Assembly (NCBI RefSeq): GCF_001680005.1
Contig: NC_033566.1
Location: 496,001 to 560,000, forward strand
Reading direction: 5' to 3'
Length of the DNA: 64,000 bases
Source of the DNA: Plasmodium coatneyi
Taxonomy: Eukaryota; Apicomplexa; Aconoidasida; Haemosporida; Plasmodiidae
Made by a program: the position numbers and the translations under genes. Shown here piece by piece: positions 24,531 through 38,694 of the stretch. The notes under the pieces are model-generated. The model saw nothing but the letters and a program-made list of their open reading frames with translations, ran no database searches and was not told the origin of the DNA. Positions within the stretch are counted from its first letter, which is position 1, and each line of letters begins with the position of its first letter.

Positions 24531-26344
24531 TTAACGTAATGCGGTGTTTCCATCGACTGTGCAGACGAATGAACCACCCACGTGAAGAGAGCCGAGGAAG
24601 AAATTTTGGATAGTCCATAACACTAGTCCAACGGGGATAAATGGAGCGTAACGTGTACCCACCAGGCGTTATACATATGTATACAGTTTAATGCTTCGGA
24701 CGCTGTGAGGTCATGCCGAGAAGAGCTCCAGCAGCATTGACATAGCAACATCGACGTGGTCACATTTACCCCTTTGATAAGAAGGAAAAACCCGCACAGC
24801 ATAAATTCAAACCAACAGATAAATCACGGAAACAAATTTTTTTGTGAACCTGTTAACTTTTTACCACGGTGTAAAAATTACGTAACTGTGATGATATGGA
24901 GGTGTCCCCAATTTTGGACTCCGTTGAGATATGTACCAAACTGTGCAAGTCCCCCGAAGAATGCGCTTAGTCATACGGGTCTGCATAGATTTATTGCAGT
25001 TCCCCATTCGTACACAAAAATTAGCCAACAAGAATGAGAAACATGAACTCTGTACGAATAAAATATGTGTGCCTTGTGCACCTGTGCGTCTGCACATGCC
25101 AAGGTGTGTGCTTATGTTTGTGTGTATGCTCGAACATATAGTAGTATGCTTTTTTTTTTTTGTTATTAAAATGTGGAAAATGAAAAGATGCCCCACTTGT
25201 CATGCTAAAAGTGGGGACCAAAAATATGGACCATTTTCGGCGCTCGCGAAAGTTGTATTTTTTCATTTTCATTTTTCACCTTTTCATTTGATTCACTTTT
25301 TCAATAGGGACTGTGCTTTTCCCTAGTGTGTGTAATGTGTTCCTTTACCTGTACATATATGCGGACGAGCACTTTTGCATGTGAGTGGCGCTTCCTAAGC
25401 TTTTATGCGGATTAATGGGAACACCGCGAAGCCGTGTTTTTCCGTTTGCTGCTTACCGAATTATTTCATTTTTCCCGGAATATTTTAAAATTATTCTTTG
25501 TGCTTTTTAAAATATAATTAAATTTTTTACAGTGTAATGTTAACGTTTTCTATTTTTCCGCTTTTGCCTTTTTTTTTTTTTTTTGTTATTTTTGTATATA
25601 ACTAGTTGTACTTATGAAGAAATTTTGAATATTATTAATTATCCCCTAATGTAGAAGATGTTTAAATGCATACAAAAATGTATATGTGTTTTCCGTGTGT
25701 ATCCACGCGCTCACGCACTGCACGTACAGGCAACGGGAAGGAAGAAATCAGAATAGTGGAGCATCTCTCATACCCCAATTTGTGGACAGTCATTTTTCCG
25801 GTGTGAATTCTTATCATCCACCTTTTTTGCCTTATTGCTTTGTACCCTTGGGATCCTTTAATCCCCTCACCCCCAAGCGTAGATAAGCAAATTATATTAG
25901 CGTTGCTTTGCTATTTTCTGCCTATTTCATGGGTGTATAAAAAAGAGAAAGGATTACCCTAACCCTTTTTTCCAAAGCCGGACTTACATTTTGAGGATCC
26001 ATTTTGTGATGTGCACCAAAAAAGAAAAGAAAAAAATAAGTAAACTGTCTAACGCTTAATAAGCGATTCGACTAATTGGGGCCTACTCCCATTGCAGCAG
26101 TGCAAAAGTGGAACATTGCCCCCATCAGCTTAAACAAATGAACGGAACGAAAAAAAAGGAGATGAAAGTTCTTTACCAAATAATCAAACGTGGGAAAGCA
26201 GACTTAAACGGGAACATAATGAAAAAAAAGAAATGCTTCCCCAGATGTGCGTATATGTAGTACTGTTATGTCCCGGGTTGCCCCCCCCCAAAAAATGCAG
26301 TTAATTTTCCACCTTCCCTCTCCAATGCACTAATCACCACGTGT
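24531..26344. other. Convergent intergenic region
   Basis: This is about 1.8 kb between the 3' ends of PIAS (+) and the guanylyl cyclase (-). It contains AT-rich sequence with poly-T runs. Frames at 24756-25326 overlap on both strands without a recognisable family. Nothing coding is supported. Confidence 0.5.
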
Positions 26345-29300
26345 TCATTTATCCATGCAGTTGGGTGGCCCACCTTTTGCCTTTTTCTCGCGCAGTTTTA
26401 ACAACGTCTCATAGTCGGTCGTCTTAGGGTCATAGTCCTCCTCATAGTTCTTGTCCTCTATGACGTACAGCTTCACATCTTTGTCGCTTATGTAGATTGT
26501 TTTGTAGTACCAAAAGTTGAGTTTCCTGAAATTTGGAAGGAAGAGTATATGTGTGTGTGTTGGGGGGATGTTTCCGCGTGGGAAGTCCCCATCAGTTCGC
26601 AAAAAAAAGGTTCTTTAAATGCCTTACGCAAACTGGCGTGATAAAACAATTTGGGGTAATCCCGCAGTGGTGATGCTGGATGTGCCCCCCTCTTGGTCAA
26701 TCGCAACTTACGCTTGCGGCTCATGCTCCAGGAAGAAGCTCTTGAACTGCTCGGAGCAGATAATTTCGCCAGGAATTCCATTCGATTCTATCTTGTTAGC
26801 TATGAGAACATCCAGGCCCCACATGTCGTACCTAATTCTGACCGACCCGATGATGCCCCCCACGCAGGATCCGTAGTGCAAACCGATCCTCATGTTAAAA
26901 TCGTGCTTGTTAAACTGAATTTTAATAGTGTTAATATTATGTAGAATCAGTTTAGCTAGCTTAAAAATGTTCAATATCCCATCGACAGCTTCACGCTCAT
27001 CTGTGATGGAAGAGTTGGGTTGGCTAGTGGCAACGTAGGCATCCCCAATGGTGAAAAGTTTGTACAGTCCCAATTTTATAGTATCCTTGTCTATCTTGGA
27101 TATTAATTTTTGTAATAATTTTAACACATCCTTCGGAGGAACAGTTTTGCTCCACCTCGTGAACCCTACAATGTCGGCAAATAGAAAAGCGATTTTTTCA
27201 TGACTGTAGGTTAACTGTAAATTATCATTTTGGTATTCTTCCAAAACTTGTCTCGGCAATATCCTAGTTAAAAAGTCATGTGACGTTTTCTCCATCCGGT
27301 TCCTTTTCCTCTTAACTAAAAATTGGGTCCTGTCTAAATATTCAGTGTACCAAAAATATAAAATGTTGATGAAAAGAATTAGGAGGATGCTGGAGCATAT
27401 TCTTATTTCACACAAATGTATTTCAAACAATTTCGAAAAAGAATAAATCAGAAAAACGAAAAAAAACACAAAAAAAAAAAACTTATGTTTAAATAACATA
27501 TTCTTAATAAATATCAACTGCATGCAAATGATCAGTTCAGTTGCGTCTTTCATAAAGAATAAAGATCTCGTGCTCAAATTTCCAACAAGGTTACTATAAT
27601 GGATACACGACAGGTCCATAATGATAATACACCATGAGGAGAGGAAAATGTTTAAAATAAAAACCGTCCACATCATCTTGCTAGAATTCTTCTTATATTC
27701 CTTCAACTTAATTTTCAGTAACAACCATATGAATGTTATTATAAATAGGTAAATACATCTTATTAGCCAAATTATTACAATAAAATCGTTTACTTTCAGC
27801 TTGTGATCATAGTAGGATAATTCTATCACGTTACATAAACTTATGATCATTTCCGATATGATAAATATTATTATTAGTTTTTTAGTCAAGTCAATGTTAA
27901 TTATTTCTCGGTAGTACCCTCGTGTGTATTCTTCTTCCAACTCTTCATCATTAAATTTGTAATAAAACCTGTTAAAAATGCTCACTTTTTTTTTCCCCAC
28001 TTCAAGGGTAGATGTCAATTTTTTTAGAAGCTTATTTTTATTATAGTTGTCAAACTTGTGGGCGAAGTTGACATTCTTGTTGCTTGTAGTTATGCTTGTC
28101 TTCATCCGTTCTTCACTCCTATGTGGACCCCCACTGGGTAATGACTGGTCTCCTCTAGTCAACTCCCCTGTGCGCGCATGCCCAGACGGACTCCCTCGCT
28201 CACTCATGTCCATGCTTTTGAAGTACTTTCTAAACGCATGATTCACCTTTGTTAACACACCCTTCTTCTTCTTAACCGCGGGGCTATAGGTGAAAAAGTA
28301 CTCCTTCTTTGCGGAACTGTGTGGTGGTCCCCCGTTCGGACCGCTGTTCGTCTCGTTCGACTTCAAAGCGCAGGAGCTCTCACCCCCGAGGCCCCCCGAG
28401 CTCAAACTCCTCTCATCCTTCAAGCTGTAAAAGCTTATTTTTTTTTGCACCATTTTTTTCTTCTGCAGTTTTGATTTTTCAACTTTTCCACGCTCCACAG
28501 TGGAATCGTGTGACCTTCCTGGGGGGGCCTCCCTATGCGCATTGTCGTCTCTTACCCGAGATCCGATCTCAACAGCGGAAGATTCTACACGGCCTGCCTG
28601 CTCCACCCTGTCAAAATTTACCTCTTTCTTTTTCAGCAAATCGTTTTCATCGAACTTCGTTGGGCGGTTCTCTTGATCCTGACGCTGCTTCACCCGCGTT
28701 GCATTTTTTCTCGATTTTTTTTTTTTTTTTTTCCTTTTTGTGCGTTCTTCCTTTTCGAGTGAGGGTATGTTGCTCCCCATGGCGGCGCCCAGAAGAACCT
28801 CCTCCCGTAAGAATCTATGCCTCCTTCTTTTATGGGCCTGTCTATTTTGCGTAACGTCCCCACCACTGGACGCAACACTTCTCCTGTGCTTCTTTTCGCA
28901 GCCCGTTCTGTCTTTCTCCTGTTCGACCTGTTCGCCACCGCTCATTCGGGCCGTTCGTTCCAAGTTTTCCCTTTTGACATTTCTTACGCTCTTCCATTTT
29001 TTTGCATCAGGAAAGTGATCATCCCGCTTTGTTAGCAAACAGCTGCTGGCTCGTCTAGGCAGGGGGGCATCATGAGTAAAACCCCTTCCCTGATCCTCCT
29101 CCTCCCCCCTGCTGTCGCTCGAATGAGGGAAACCATTCCGCGCGTCTTCACAAAAAGTGTCATTGCAAATTTTGGTAGCCGTGTCTTCGTCCTTCCTTTC
29201 TGCTTGGTGCTTCCAGTGACGAAAAAATTGTCTGCGCGTCCCACTTTTTGATCCGCCATTTTGTGCAACATCGTATGAGAGTTCCCCCTTTCCTCGCAAT

Positions 29301-32300
29301 TTTTTTTTTTTTCTTTTTCCCCCTTTTATTGCATTATTTTTTGGGAAGAGGAATCCCTGCCTGGGAATGTGCTGAATATCCCCTTGGAGGATGTTCCTCT
29401 TTTTCCTGTATATTTTGGTAAACAGATCGTCAAAATTTATGTACCCTTTGCTCTGCCTTAATTTCTCATCATACAAGTAGAACTCCGATTCTGTGGAGTA
29501 TTCCCAGTTGGATGAGAAGCTTCCATTGACAAAATTGTAGGACACACCCTCTTCGTGTGTTCCCTTCCGTTTACCTGCTTGTTCTTCCCTCTTTGCCTTT
29601 TTCTTCTTCTCCCCCTTTTTTAACTCATTAGATTGTTTAAGTATGTCTCCAAGATAAAAATGGGGCGCGTAAAATTTACGCTGGTAGTTCCTCCTCTCCT
29701 TTATGTAGTTCTTTATAACCCCATCTGGTGTATCAAATTGGTGCATAAACTCGGAGGAATGTTTTTTCACAACGGCTTCACTCCTTCTCACCTTTTTGAT
29801 ACCCTCCATCTGGTGCTCCTCTTCTACATAAGGGGATGTAAAAAATTCATCCGACTCTTTTGTCCCCCCAGCAATTTCCTTTCTTAAACCTACTGGCGAT
29901 TCGAAGTCGTTTAAATTGTTTCTTCGCACGCTGTCTGCTAATTTTAGCTTATCCAAACTAAGATACTTGGATTTCCTATAGTTAAACGCTCTTGAATACG
30001 TAGGGAAGTCATTACTTTTCATACTGTCACTTGCGTTGTCTGCTTTGTTGTAATAGTACCAGTTGTCTTTCCTAGAAGAATCGCTTCCCCTTTCGTACAC
30101 ATCCAGTATCTCTTCAATTAGTGTACTTCGGGCATCAATTTGGTGTGCATTTCCTCTAATCCGCCGTTCCTTCTGCTTCTTTTTTTTCGGGTGCAACTTT
30201 TCCGTTGCATCCTGCATGGGGAGATCATCTTCCCTGTGGGAGGTTTGCATCGCCCGCCGTTTCCCCACATAGGCATCTTCCACGACGCCACTATCTATGT
30301 GTTCCTCTTCCATCCCCTCGTCCGCCTTCCCAAACAGCGTGGAGCTTGAAAATCCCACGTCCGAATTCTCCTCGATTTTCTTCACATGGTCCAAAATGTC
30401 GACCAACAAGTAGGTTCTCATTTCCCCCTTTCCCTTAATAAACATCTTGCGCTCCTTCCACACCAGGGACGTGTCATCCTCTAGATATTTATACGTATCG
30501 TAGGACACGTGAATATGATCTGTAAGTGCAGTGGACTTCATTCTAGACGCCGTGTTGACTGTGTCTCCAAAGAGTGAATACTGCGGTTTGACCGACCCGA
30601 TGACGCCACTGATAGCTTTTCCCGTGTGTATGCCAATACGTAAGCTAATATTTTTCTGAGTATACCTATCATATTGGGTATCTTCCCCGCTTTGCACTGG
30701 CAGCGTATAACTACTGCTATGCTGGATGTGGTCACTTCCCACGTTATTCTTCCCCCCATCCAGCACCTTATACGAAATGTAATATTTAGCGCTGAGCTGC
30801 GCGATGGCAAGCTTGATGGCGCACCTCGTGTCATACTTAATTTTGTGCACGCAGTCATTCTGCTTTTCACTCAATCCTGAGGCAGCCAGGTAAGATTCAA
30901 ACACCGTCTCAATCTTAATGCAGTTAAAATACTTTATGCACTTGTCAAAATATAGGTATAAATTGTCTAACGTTTCTACAAGGGCATGTGGCTGCAATGT
31001 CGAAACCATACTTTGAAAATCATCAATGTCGCAGAAAATTACGGATATTATTCCTCTATCCTCTCCAGATATATTCTTGCCAACCATTATCCCATCGGCC
31101 TTGGGGTCGCTTATGAGTAGGTATTCTACCAAAAAGCTAGGTAGCATTGTATGCAATATTTCAATCTGCTTGGTTAAATTAACCTTCTGTTTATATCTAA
31201 ATAGAAACTTCTTTTTTAGGTAGTAAATTTCGTAATATTTCATGGAAAGGCAAATGAAGGTGAAGCTTAGTATGCAAATGATGAAGGTCACTATTTGTTG
31301 TTTGCACAGACATGAAATATTAACCTCCTCCAAGTGGTGTAAACTCAGATACGGATTTTCGCAAAATTTCGCACACATAGAACCTAACGCTCTGTTCTTC
31401 TCGTAGTACACCCAACAGGTTAATACCAACACGAGGGTGCATATTATTATCCCTTCTAATATTTTGAACGAAAGAAAAAAAATGTACGAAACGGTAAAGG
31501 AGTACACTACCAACATATTGATGATGTCGTTACTTACATTCTCATACAGCTCCAAGATGAATCCAAATATGAGTACCAATTTTCCAATAAAAAAGAAGAG
31601 CGTCGAGTTGGACCTGTTCCGTAGCCTTATATAAACCATCCAAATCGTCACGAAGAAGTAGTACAGGATTAAAAAATACGTCAAAGCGGTTAGCGAAAAT
31701 CTTACACTCTTCGTACATTTCGAAACAACCGCTTGTACAAAAAATATTATAAAAAAAATGGCAAATAAGACAATTCCTATCGTCCTCAATTTTAGCTTGT
31801 TTCTCTTTTCGTATGTGTTATATTCCAAGTTTAACTGCTGATTTCGGTACTTTATGTTTATGCCTATAACTTTTCTAAACGTCTCGTAGATGAATTTGGT
31901 CTTCTTCGTTCTGCTGTAGTACGTGTTGTTATCTCTTATGCTATATTGCTTCGGCGTCGGGATGAATTTTTTCAAATTTGCATTCCCTTCCGGGTTGAGT
32001 GGACCATGCGCCCTGTCCTTTACATTACCACTTATGTTATCCTCTGTTGTGTTCTCCTTTGTGGACTTTTTCTGGTCTCTCTTCAGTACGTTCTCCCGGA
32101 AGTAGTCTGCTATGTCAGGGTAAATTCTGCAAAAGTGGGTAGATACATCGGAAGGAATATGACGGATCGAAAAAAGAAAGGGGCGAACACTCCCATGGAT
32201 GAACCCACAGGGAAGCTAACTCATTCATAGCGAATGTTTCCAACCGTGTGTAAACGAACGCACCTGTTGATGATAAACTTGGCCGCCTTGTCTATGAAAA

Positions 32301-35300
32301 AGTTTATATACAAAATGGGAAGAAGAGACAGCCAAAAGTAGCAGTCCTCCGTGTGGAACAGACTCAATTCACACTTCCCTATTTTCAAACAGTCAAATAA
32401 GGTGTACACATTTACGTATATAAATAGGAAGCAGATGATAAGAACTGCCAGGATGAAGAAGTACAAGTGCCATGTTCTGGAGAGCAGCAAAATCTTCTCT
32501 GACGTTATAAAAAAATTCAGGATGAATATGTGGAAGGTGAATGTTCGATGTGATATCAGGGGGAACACGTGCACCTTCATGATGTAGTACGAGATCAGCG
32601 AAATCAGCATGGCTTCCAGGATGGTTAAAATTATTATCGTGTTGTTTAGGATGTACTTCCTTCTGGCCTGTTAAACAGGAGGGGGGCGACGGAGGGTGTC
32701 ATTAATTGGCACTGTTTTGGTGTGCATATGGAGTAGTTCATATTTATCACACAGCAAAACAACGTCGCATACGCGCAGCATGTTCTCTGCGTGCACGCTA
32801 CATGCACGGTGCAACCCTACAAACTGATAGATGTAGGGGACGCTCCTGATAAACTTGTAGGGCAAATCTATTTCGTACGCTGAAAATGCTATAATGAGCA
32901 AATAATGAAAAACGGCAAAAGTCGTCTGGGTATACAAGATGGACGAGGTGGACGACCCGGAGAAGAAATTATCGAAGTTGTGGAAAAAGTACAGCGAGAC
33001 GATGGTGATTTTTAGGTATATTATCCAGAGGAAGGACCGGCTGCAGGGGGGAAGGGAGGTATGCAGTATCACGAAGGGGTGTGAAACGAAAAACAATGGT
33101 AGCACCATCACTTTAACCCACTAAAATGCGCCCTTAGATAAACCCCTCACAGTCCCCTCCTTTTTGTTAGTGAAGAGAACACTTTCCGTTATTACCTGAG
33201 CGAAATTTTGTTCAGCCGTCCCAGAATAAGCAGGTCGATAATGTACCTAAACTCCTGCAGAACGTAATCCGATATGCTATAGAGCACATTGACCCGCTCG
33301 TTCAAATTTAGACACACACTGATTGTGGTGTTCTTCAGTAGATAGGCGTCATTTAGATTCGACCCCACCCCTAGGATGGTCAATCTGGGGGTAGTTAGGG
33401 AGAGCACTTTTTTTATAATTTTTCCCTTGGTCTCATTATCCATCTTGCAAAACAAAACGACCGTAGCTCGCATGGCTATGCAAAGGAACATTTTCTGCAG
33501 TGTTATAATTGGTGGGGGAGAGGCGAATCAGTATAGAACATTCCTCGTGAATGAACACGTGTAGGAGATTTCCCCATTTTAGGTCACCCACACTATCATG
33601 AACGAGATGCACAGGGGGCACCTGTGTCACGTGCAGAGGGACTTACCATGGCGTGCGCATTGCTCATTATATTTTTTATACTAGCGTCGTTTATTGCGAT
33701 GGCGTAAGACGTAGAGTTGAGTTTATCCAGGGAGAGGGTAAAATTGTTGAACAGAGCATTGGCCATGGTATCCATGCTGTCATCACGTTCCTCCTTCTGC
33801 ACATTGTTGGTGCTGTTCGCACTGTCCGTGTTGTCCACATTTTGTGTGCATTCCCCCGCTTCATTCTCCTGTGGATTAAAAAAGTTAATTACAAATAAGT
33901 TCGAATTGGAGGCAATCAAATTACATTCTAGTGCTGTCAAGTAAGTGTCCTTGGAATACTCATTGGTAAATATCCACGAGCGGATGTCAAATTTGGCCAA
34001 GTCGAGAAAAGTTTCCTCCACCCCTTCCTTCAAGTCGTTCTTCAATCCAATCATCCCAACTACTTCTAAATCGTTAAATAAAAACATTTTCATTAAATCG
34101 TAGAATCTGAAGGACAACCTGCTGTTGTTGCTATTCCGGATGCTCTTCAGAAGGAGATATTTTCCAATGTCCTCATTTTTAATCTCCTTCTTGCAGATCA
34201 GAATAACCTTCAAATAATTCATGGTGTACATTTTTATAATTTTTTTTATTTTATTTATGTCATTTTTGGCTAGCGATAAGTAGGGAAGAATGTTGAAGTC
34301 GTAGCCACGCACGTAGAGGATACCTTTGTCTAACTCCTTTATGTCTTTTAAAATACACATGGAGAATTTATTGCTCTTCAAGAAATCATGAAAACAGATC
34401 AAATGGTATTCGTGGCATTCGTTTTTTAAATTATAAAAAAATAATCTGTTCTTATAGCAGTATACTTGATACCCTATATTCTTCACAATGTTATACAAGC
34501 ATATATCTTCATATTCAATCGTGTGGAAATTTTCTTCATCAGCTTTTTCTGCATGTTTATCATTTTTCTCATTTTCCATTTCATGGGTGTTTTCCTTCTC
34601 ATACTTCACATATGCGTCATTGTAACTTTCACTCTTATATTCCTTCATTCCCATGTCTAGACACTTTTCGTTGTAGATAATGACTCGGTTACATCCGCAT
34701 ATTCCAAGAATGAACTCTTCTATTTTGTCCGCCTGGTCCTCCCCTCTCTGCGCGTCTTCTATGACCTCTTTGCAGTTGTAGTTGTTCTTGAAGTTCTCGT
34801 AAAATTCTGATCTCAGGGGGGGAAAAAACGGGGTTTCCATGTTTTCTCTTTTTTCTTAGCAGAGTCCCACGAATGAGGGACAACCATGCTAGGGGGAAGA
34901 ACCTTCCTCTGCACGGATGCACATATATAAGCATGCCTATACATATACACATTTTCCTCCTTGCGCGTTGTACGGCTCATTCCTGCCCTACGGTTGTAGC
35001 CCCCATTTAGTTTAGACTTTACGAACGGCGTGAGCTTCACGCTCTTGTTCAAAATTTCCTCCTTCAAGTAACTCCTATATTTCTCCCTCAACACCATCGA
35101 CAAGTCATCCACGAACGGGTTGTAAATGGGAGCGATGCGGTTCTGGAATATTTTCAGGAAAAGCCCCAAGTCCCTCGACGGCAAGAGCACGTTCTCGGGG
35201 TCCTTGAAAATTCTTTCGTCCAGGTTTAAAAGCTCTGCCACGTTCCTTCTAAAGAATCGCGCCAGAAAAGGAGGGCACATAATGTGTGTGTGTGGAATCG

Positions 35301-37696
35301 GAACGAAATGGCCACGTTTTTGTAGAATTGTTAAAACGCGCTCTTTTTCATGTTATCCTTTTTTTTCACTTTCCCTCTCCCCCATGCGCACCTTTCGCCG
35401 TCCAGGATGTTCAACGTGGGCAAGCGGAACTCCCCGCCCGAATAGACAAAGTCACCTTTGGCATACACAACGTTGTTCACGGCGCATGACACAAACAGTT
35501 CCTTCTTCTTCACAAGAATACCATTTCGAGCTGTTGCCAGCAGGTCCACAGCCCCTAGTGCATCATTCTTGTTTTTATTAAAAACCTTTGGCTTCTCACC
35601 GTTCGGGCCTTCCTTCATTCGCAGGTCGTTTTCTGTGAACAGGGGATGCCAACAAACGGTTTTATTCTAATTTGGGTTTGCCTTCTTATCGGCAGGGTGA
35701 CACAGTTTTGCGCAGTACATGGGGAAGCTTATCCCTGTCAATAGGACCACCTACTAGGTCTATTTTCACCCATTTTAGACGCACCTATTTTCAAACTCTG
35801 GATGATATATATAAGGCTCTTCTCCGAGTAAATCATTATCGGAAGCACCAAAATGTATAGCCCAATGAAGTCCTCCAAAACGGTTAAGAAGGTATCATTC
35901 GTCTTCTGGTGAAACTCACGTGTGCGATATAACGTCAGCTTTATTATAATACTCAGGAGGACAAAAAAGAAATACATGAAAATTAAGTAGTACACTACGT
36001 TGTTCATTTTTATACAGAATGTTCTGCTTTCTTCTGTTTTTTGGGGAATATTTAAATTTTTTTTTGTGTCAGCTCCGGTGTATACGACCACTGCGTCGAT
36101 GTATTCTGCCCCTTTCAGGATGGATGCTTGAGGGAGAGAAAAAAAAGAGCGGTGAGTATCTACATTGATGTTGTTACAGTAAGTTTCCTTTTAAATGGGA
36201 CAAATGAGCAGTTAATGTCATTTTTTTTTTTCCCTTTCCCTATCTGCTCATTTGTGGTTATATTCGCCTTTTCGAATTTTCCTTCTTTACATTGCAGAGC
36301 GAAGTTCTCATAGCTTAGCATCAACGACCTCGGGTGTTTGTCCAACTTGAAGTTCCCCTGAAAACAGAATATGTTCTTGTTAGGCAGTTCGCATCTAATG
36401 AACCCGTTAATTTCTGACAGCATTTTTAGATAATCCCTGTCGACTAAGTTGGGGGGAAGGGGTAATTTACAAAACCTTTTTAACTATTAAAAATTTTTTT
36501 TTAACAATTTAAAAGGCGCTAACCGTTACAAATGTATATGTAAAATCACACATGGGAGCAGAAACCAATGCAGCTGAATGTACACGCTCGTACTTTTGTA
36601 CTTATCCACTGGGTACTTAATGCTCTTCCTAAACAATCCATCAATTTTAAAAGAATCCACCATAGCATTTAAATTGTTTTTAACGTATAGGATGACGGCA
36701 TCTGCTGGAAATTCGTCGCCTTGGAATACTCTAATAATGTCTCCCACCTTTATGTCTTTGGTTGTGACCTGAATAGGGGGCATTTTGTGTCACATGTTGT
36801 TAGATCATACGTGGACAAGAAGTGTCGTTAGAATTGTAGCGTGGTTCGCAGTTTTCCCAGTTGATCTATTCATGCTTCGCTTTGCTCCTCCTCCCCTTGC
36901 GTGACCGCTTTGACCACACACACCCTTGGGTACCTTTTCAAAGTGAGACATCTTCGGCACTATCCTCAGGTAGCACTGCGAATTCGCATCCTTTATATCC
37001 TTCAGATGCTTCAGCTCGTAAAGAGTTTCCGTCACCACCAAAATGGCAATGTTTAGAAACATAGAAATGGCCGTATCCATAAAAATAAACTTTTTCGTTA
37101 TCCCTTGGCTAATTTCGGAAAATACATAAACCGTTAGGAAGAGCGAGTATACGATGACCGCGTCTAGCGATATCAGTCTTCGGATAAAGTTATATAGCTG
37201 CAAATGGGGATGAAAAAAAAAAATTACCACTACATAGAAGCATATTTAATCTCGCAACATTTTGTTCAAAAAAAAGGAAGGAAAGAATCAGACGAAAGTG
37301 CGCATGCACATATGCATATTAAATTCGAGTGTTATAAATTTGGAAAAAAAAGTCCTCACAGAGAAATTATATATTCTAAAATAATTTCTACAGAATTTTT
37401 GCAAGTCATCTTCTGACGTTGGGTTGATAACAACTTTTCTGTAAATGTTGTTGCCTGTGCCTATGTATTTTCTTTTTCCGTCTAAATGCTGCGAAGGCGC
37501 GGGGAAAAAGAGGGGCATACGCGCATGTTCTGAGGCTAGAAGGGCGAGCACCGCGTTGAACAGCTATTCCTTCGTTGCCATGATGCGTTACATCGCTCTC
37601 ACTCTGCTTCTATGCTGTTTTCTCTTCTTTGCTACCATTTTCCCTGCTCACCATTAGCGTCAGAGCCTCCGTCTTCATCCTCTTTGTGCTCTTCAT
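26345..37696 (-). CDS. GCbeta: Guanylyl cyclase beta with P4-ATPase-like half, 14 exons
   Basis: Exons, 5' to 3' on the minus strand: 37696-37636, 37481-37360, 37197-36934, 36768-36594, 36443-36291, 36126-35785, 35632-35392, 35248-34992, 34806-33647, 33494-33196, 33040-32821, 32667-32264, 32126-26712, 26525-26345. Phases agree, giving about 3097 aa (the P. falciparum protein is about 3.2 k). The N-terminal third follows P4-ATPase order (VGDIIRV, VVVYTGADTK, paired membrane segments) but its catalytic motifs are altered. The rest is membrane segments, cyclase domain C1 (about 1590-1780), a long Lys/Ser-rich linker, six more membrane segments and C2 (about 2875-3020). It makes cGMP, which activates PKG; in rodent malaria GCbeta drives ookinete gliding and works with CDC50A. 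The first exon is the weakest call. The donor near 34992 could instead be 34974. Confidence 0.93.
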
Positions 37697-38694
37697 TTTC
37701 GCTCTCTCAAATGTGGGAAAAGATCAATATGACGCGTAGAACCTTCACACTGTTTGAACTCACGGACATATCGACGGATGCCAAATAAAAAGAAATGTCA
37801 CGTAGGAGTTTCACACGGTCTGTGCGTGTGTGTGTGTTTTTTTTTTTCTTAAATGAGTAAAATTGTGATAGACGACATGGAAAGAGAAGCTGGACGCTCC
37901 TCTATCATGCACGTGCAGTCCCTATATTTTTGCTTTTATCTTTTCTTCGCAGTATTGTAAATTTTTTTTTTTTTTTTTTCTTTATGCAGATTAGGGGAAG
38001 GGATGCAGAATGAGCCTCATCAAAATGGCATGCAACTCGGCTAAGTCATTTTTACATAAGTCTACATAAATACAGGTGAGTGTCCACGCATGGAGGTAAT
38101 GTTTTTTTTCCCCCCCTTGATTGTTCACTTCCTCTTCACGTGCCCCATTCAAGATTTTTTTTTTTTTTTTTTTTTTTTTTAATCACCCCGCACGCATGTG
38201 TATACATACCAAATAGATACACGCGAAACCTGTCAGGAGGTGGTGCAACACTTTTTTTTTTTTTTTTTTCACGACAATTTATATATCTGAAAAGAACTAA
38301 ATGTTTTTACAAAAATATAACTGTCACCAAGCAAATTGAGCAAACTTCAATGGAACAAAAAGATACCACAAATTAGAGAGTAGCACAGCTTGTTCCCAAT
38401 TTGCTCGTAGTGCCATACTGTGTGCTATTTTTTTTATTTTGACTGAAACGTATTTATCCTCATCAGTAGTGAAATTTATAATTAATTACATGGCTATAGC
38501 GGGAAATAATTTTCACCAAGTGAATGTTGAATAGACTTTCGTTTGGTTGGCTCCTTTTGTGGTACGTCAGAAAAGGAGCGCTGTGGCCCCGCAGAAAGAA
38601 GAGAAAAAACAAAAAAAACCGTGTAACACCACAGAAATATTGTGAAATGTTACCGAAGTGTCTACCCCCTTATACACCGTTCACGCACCTCAAA
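37697..38694. other. Intergenic, 5' flank of the cyclase
   Basis: Poly-T-rich sequence with two long T tracts (38155-38180, 38252-38269). No coding region is recognised. It probably carries the cyclase promoter. Confidence 0.45.
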
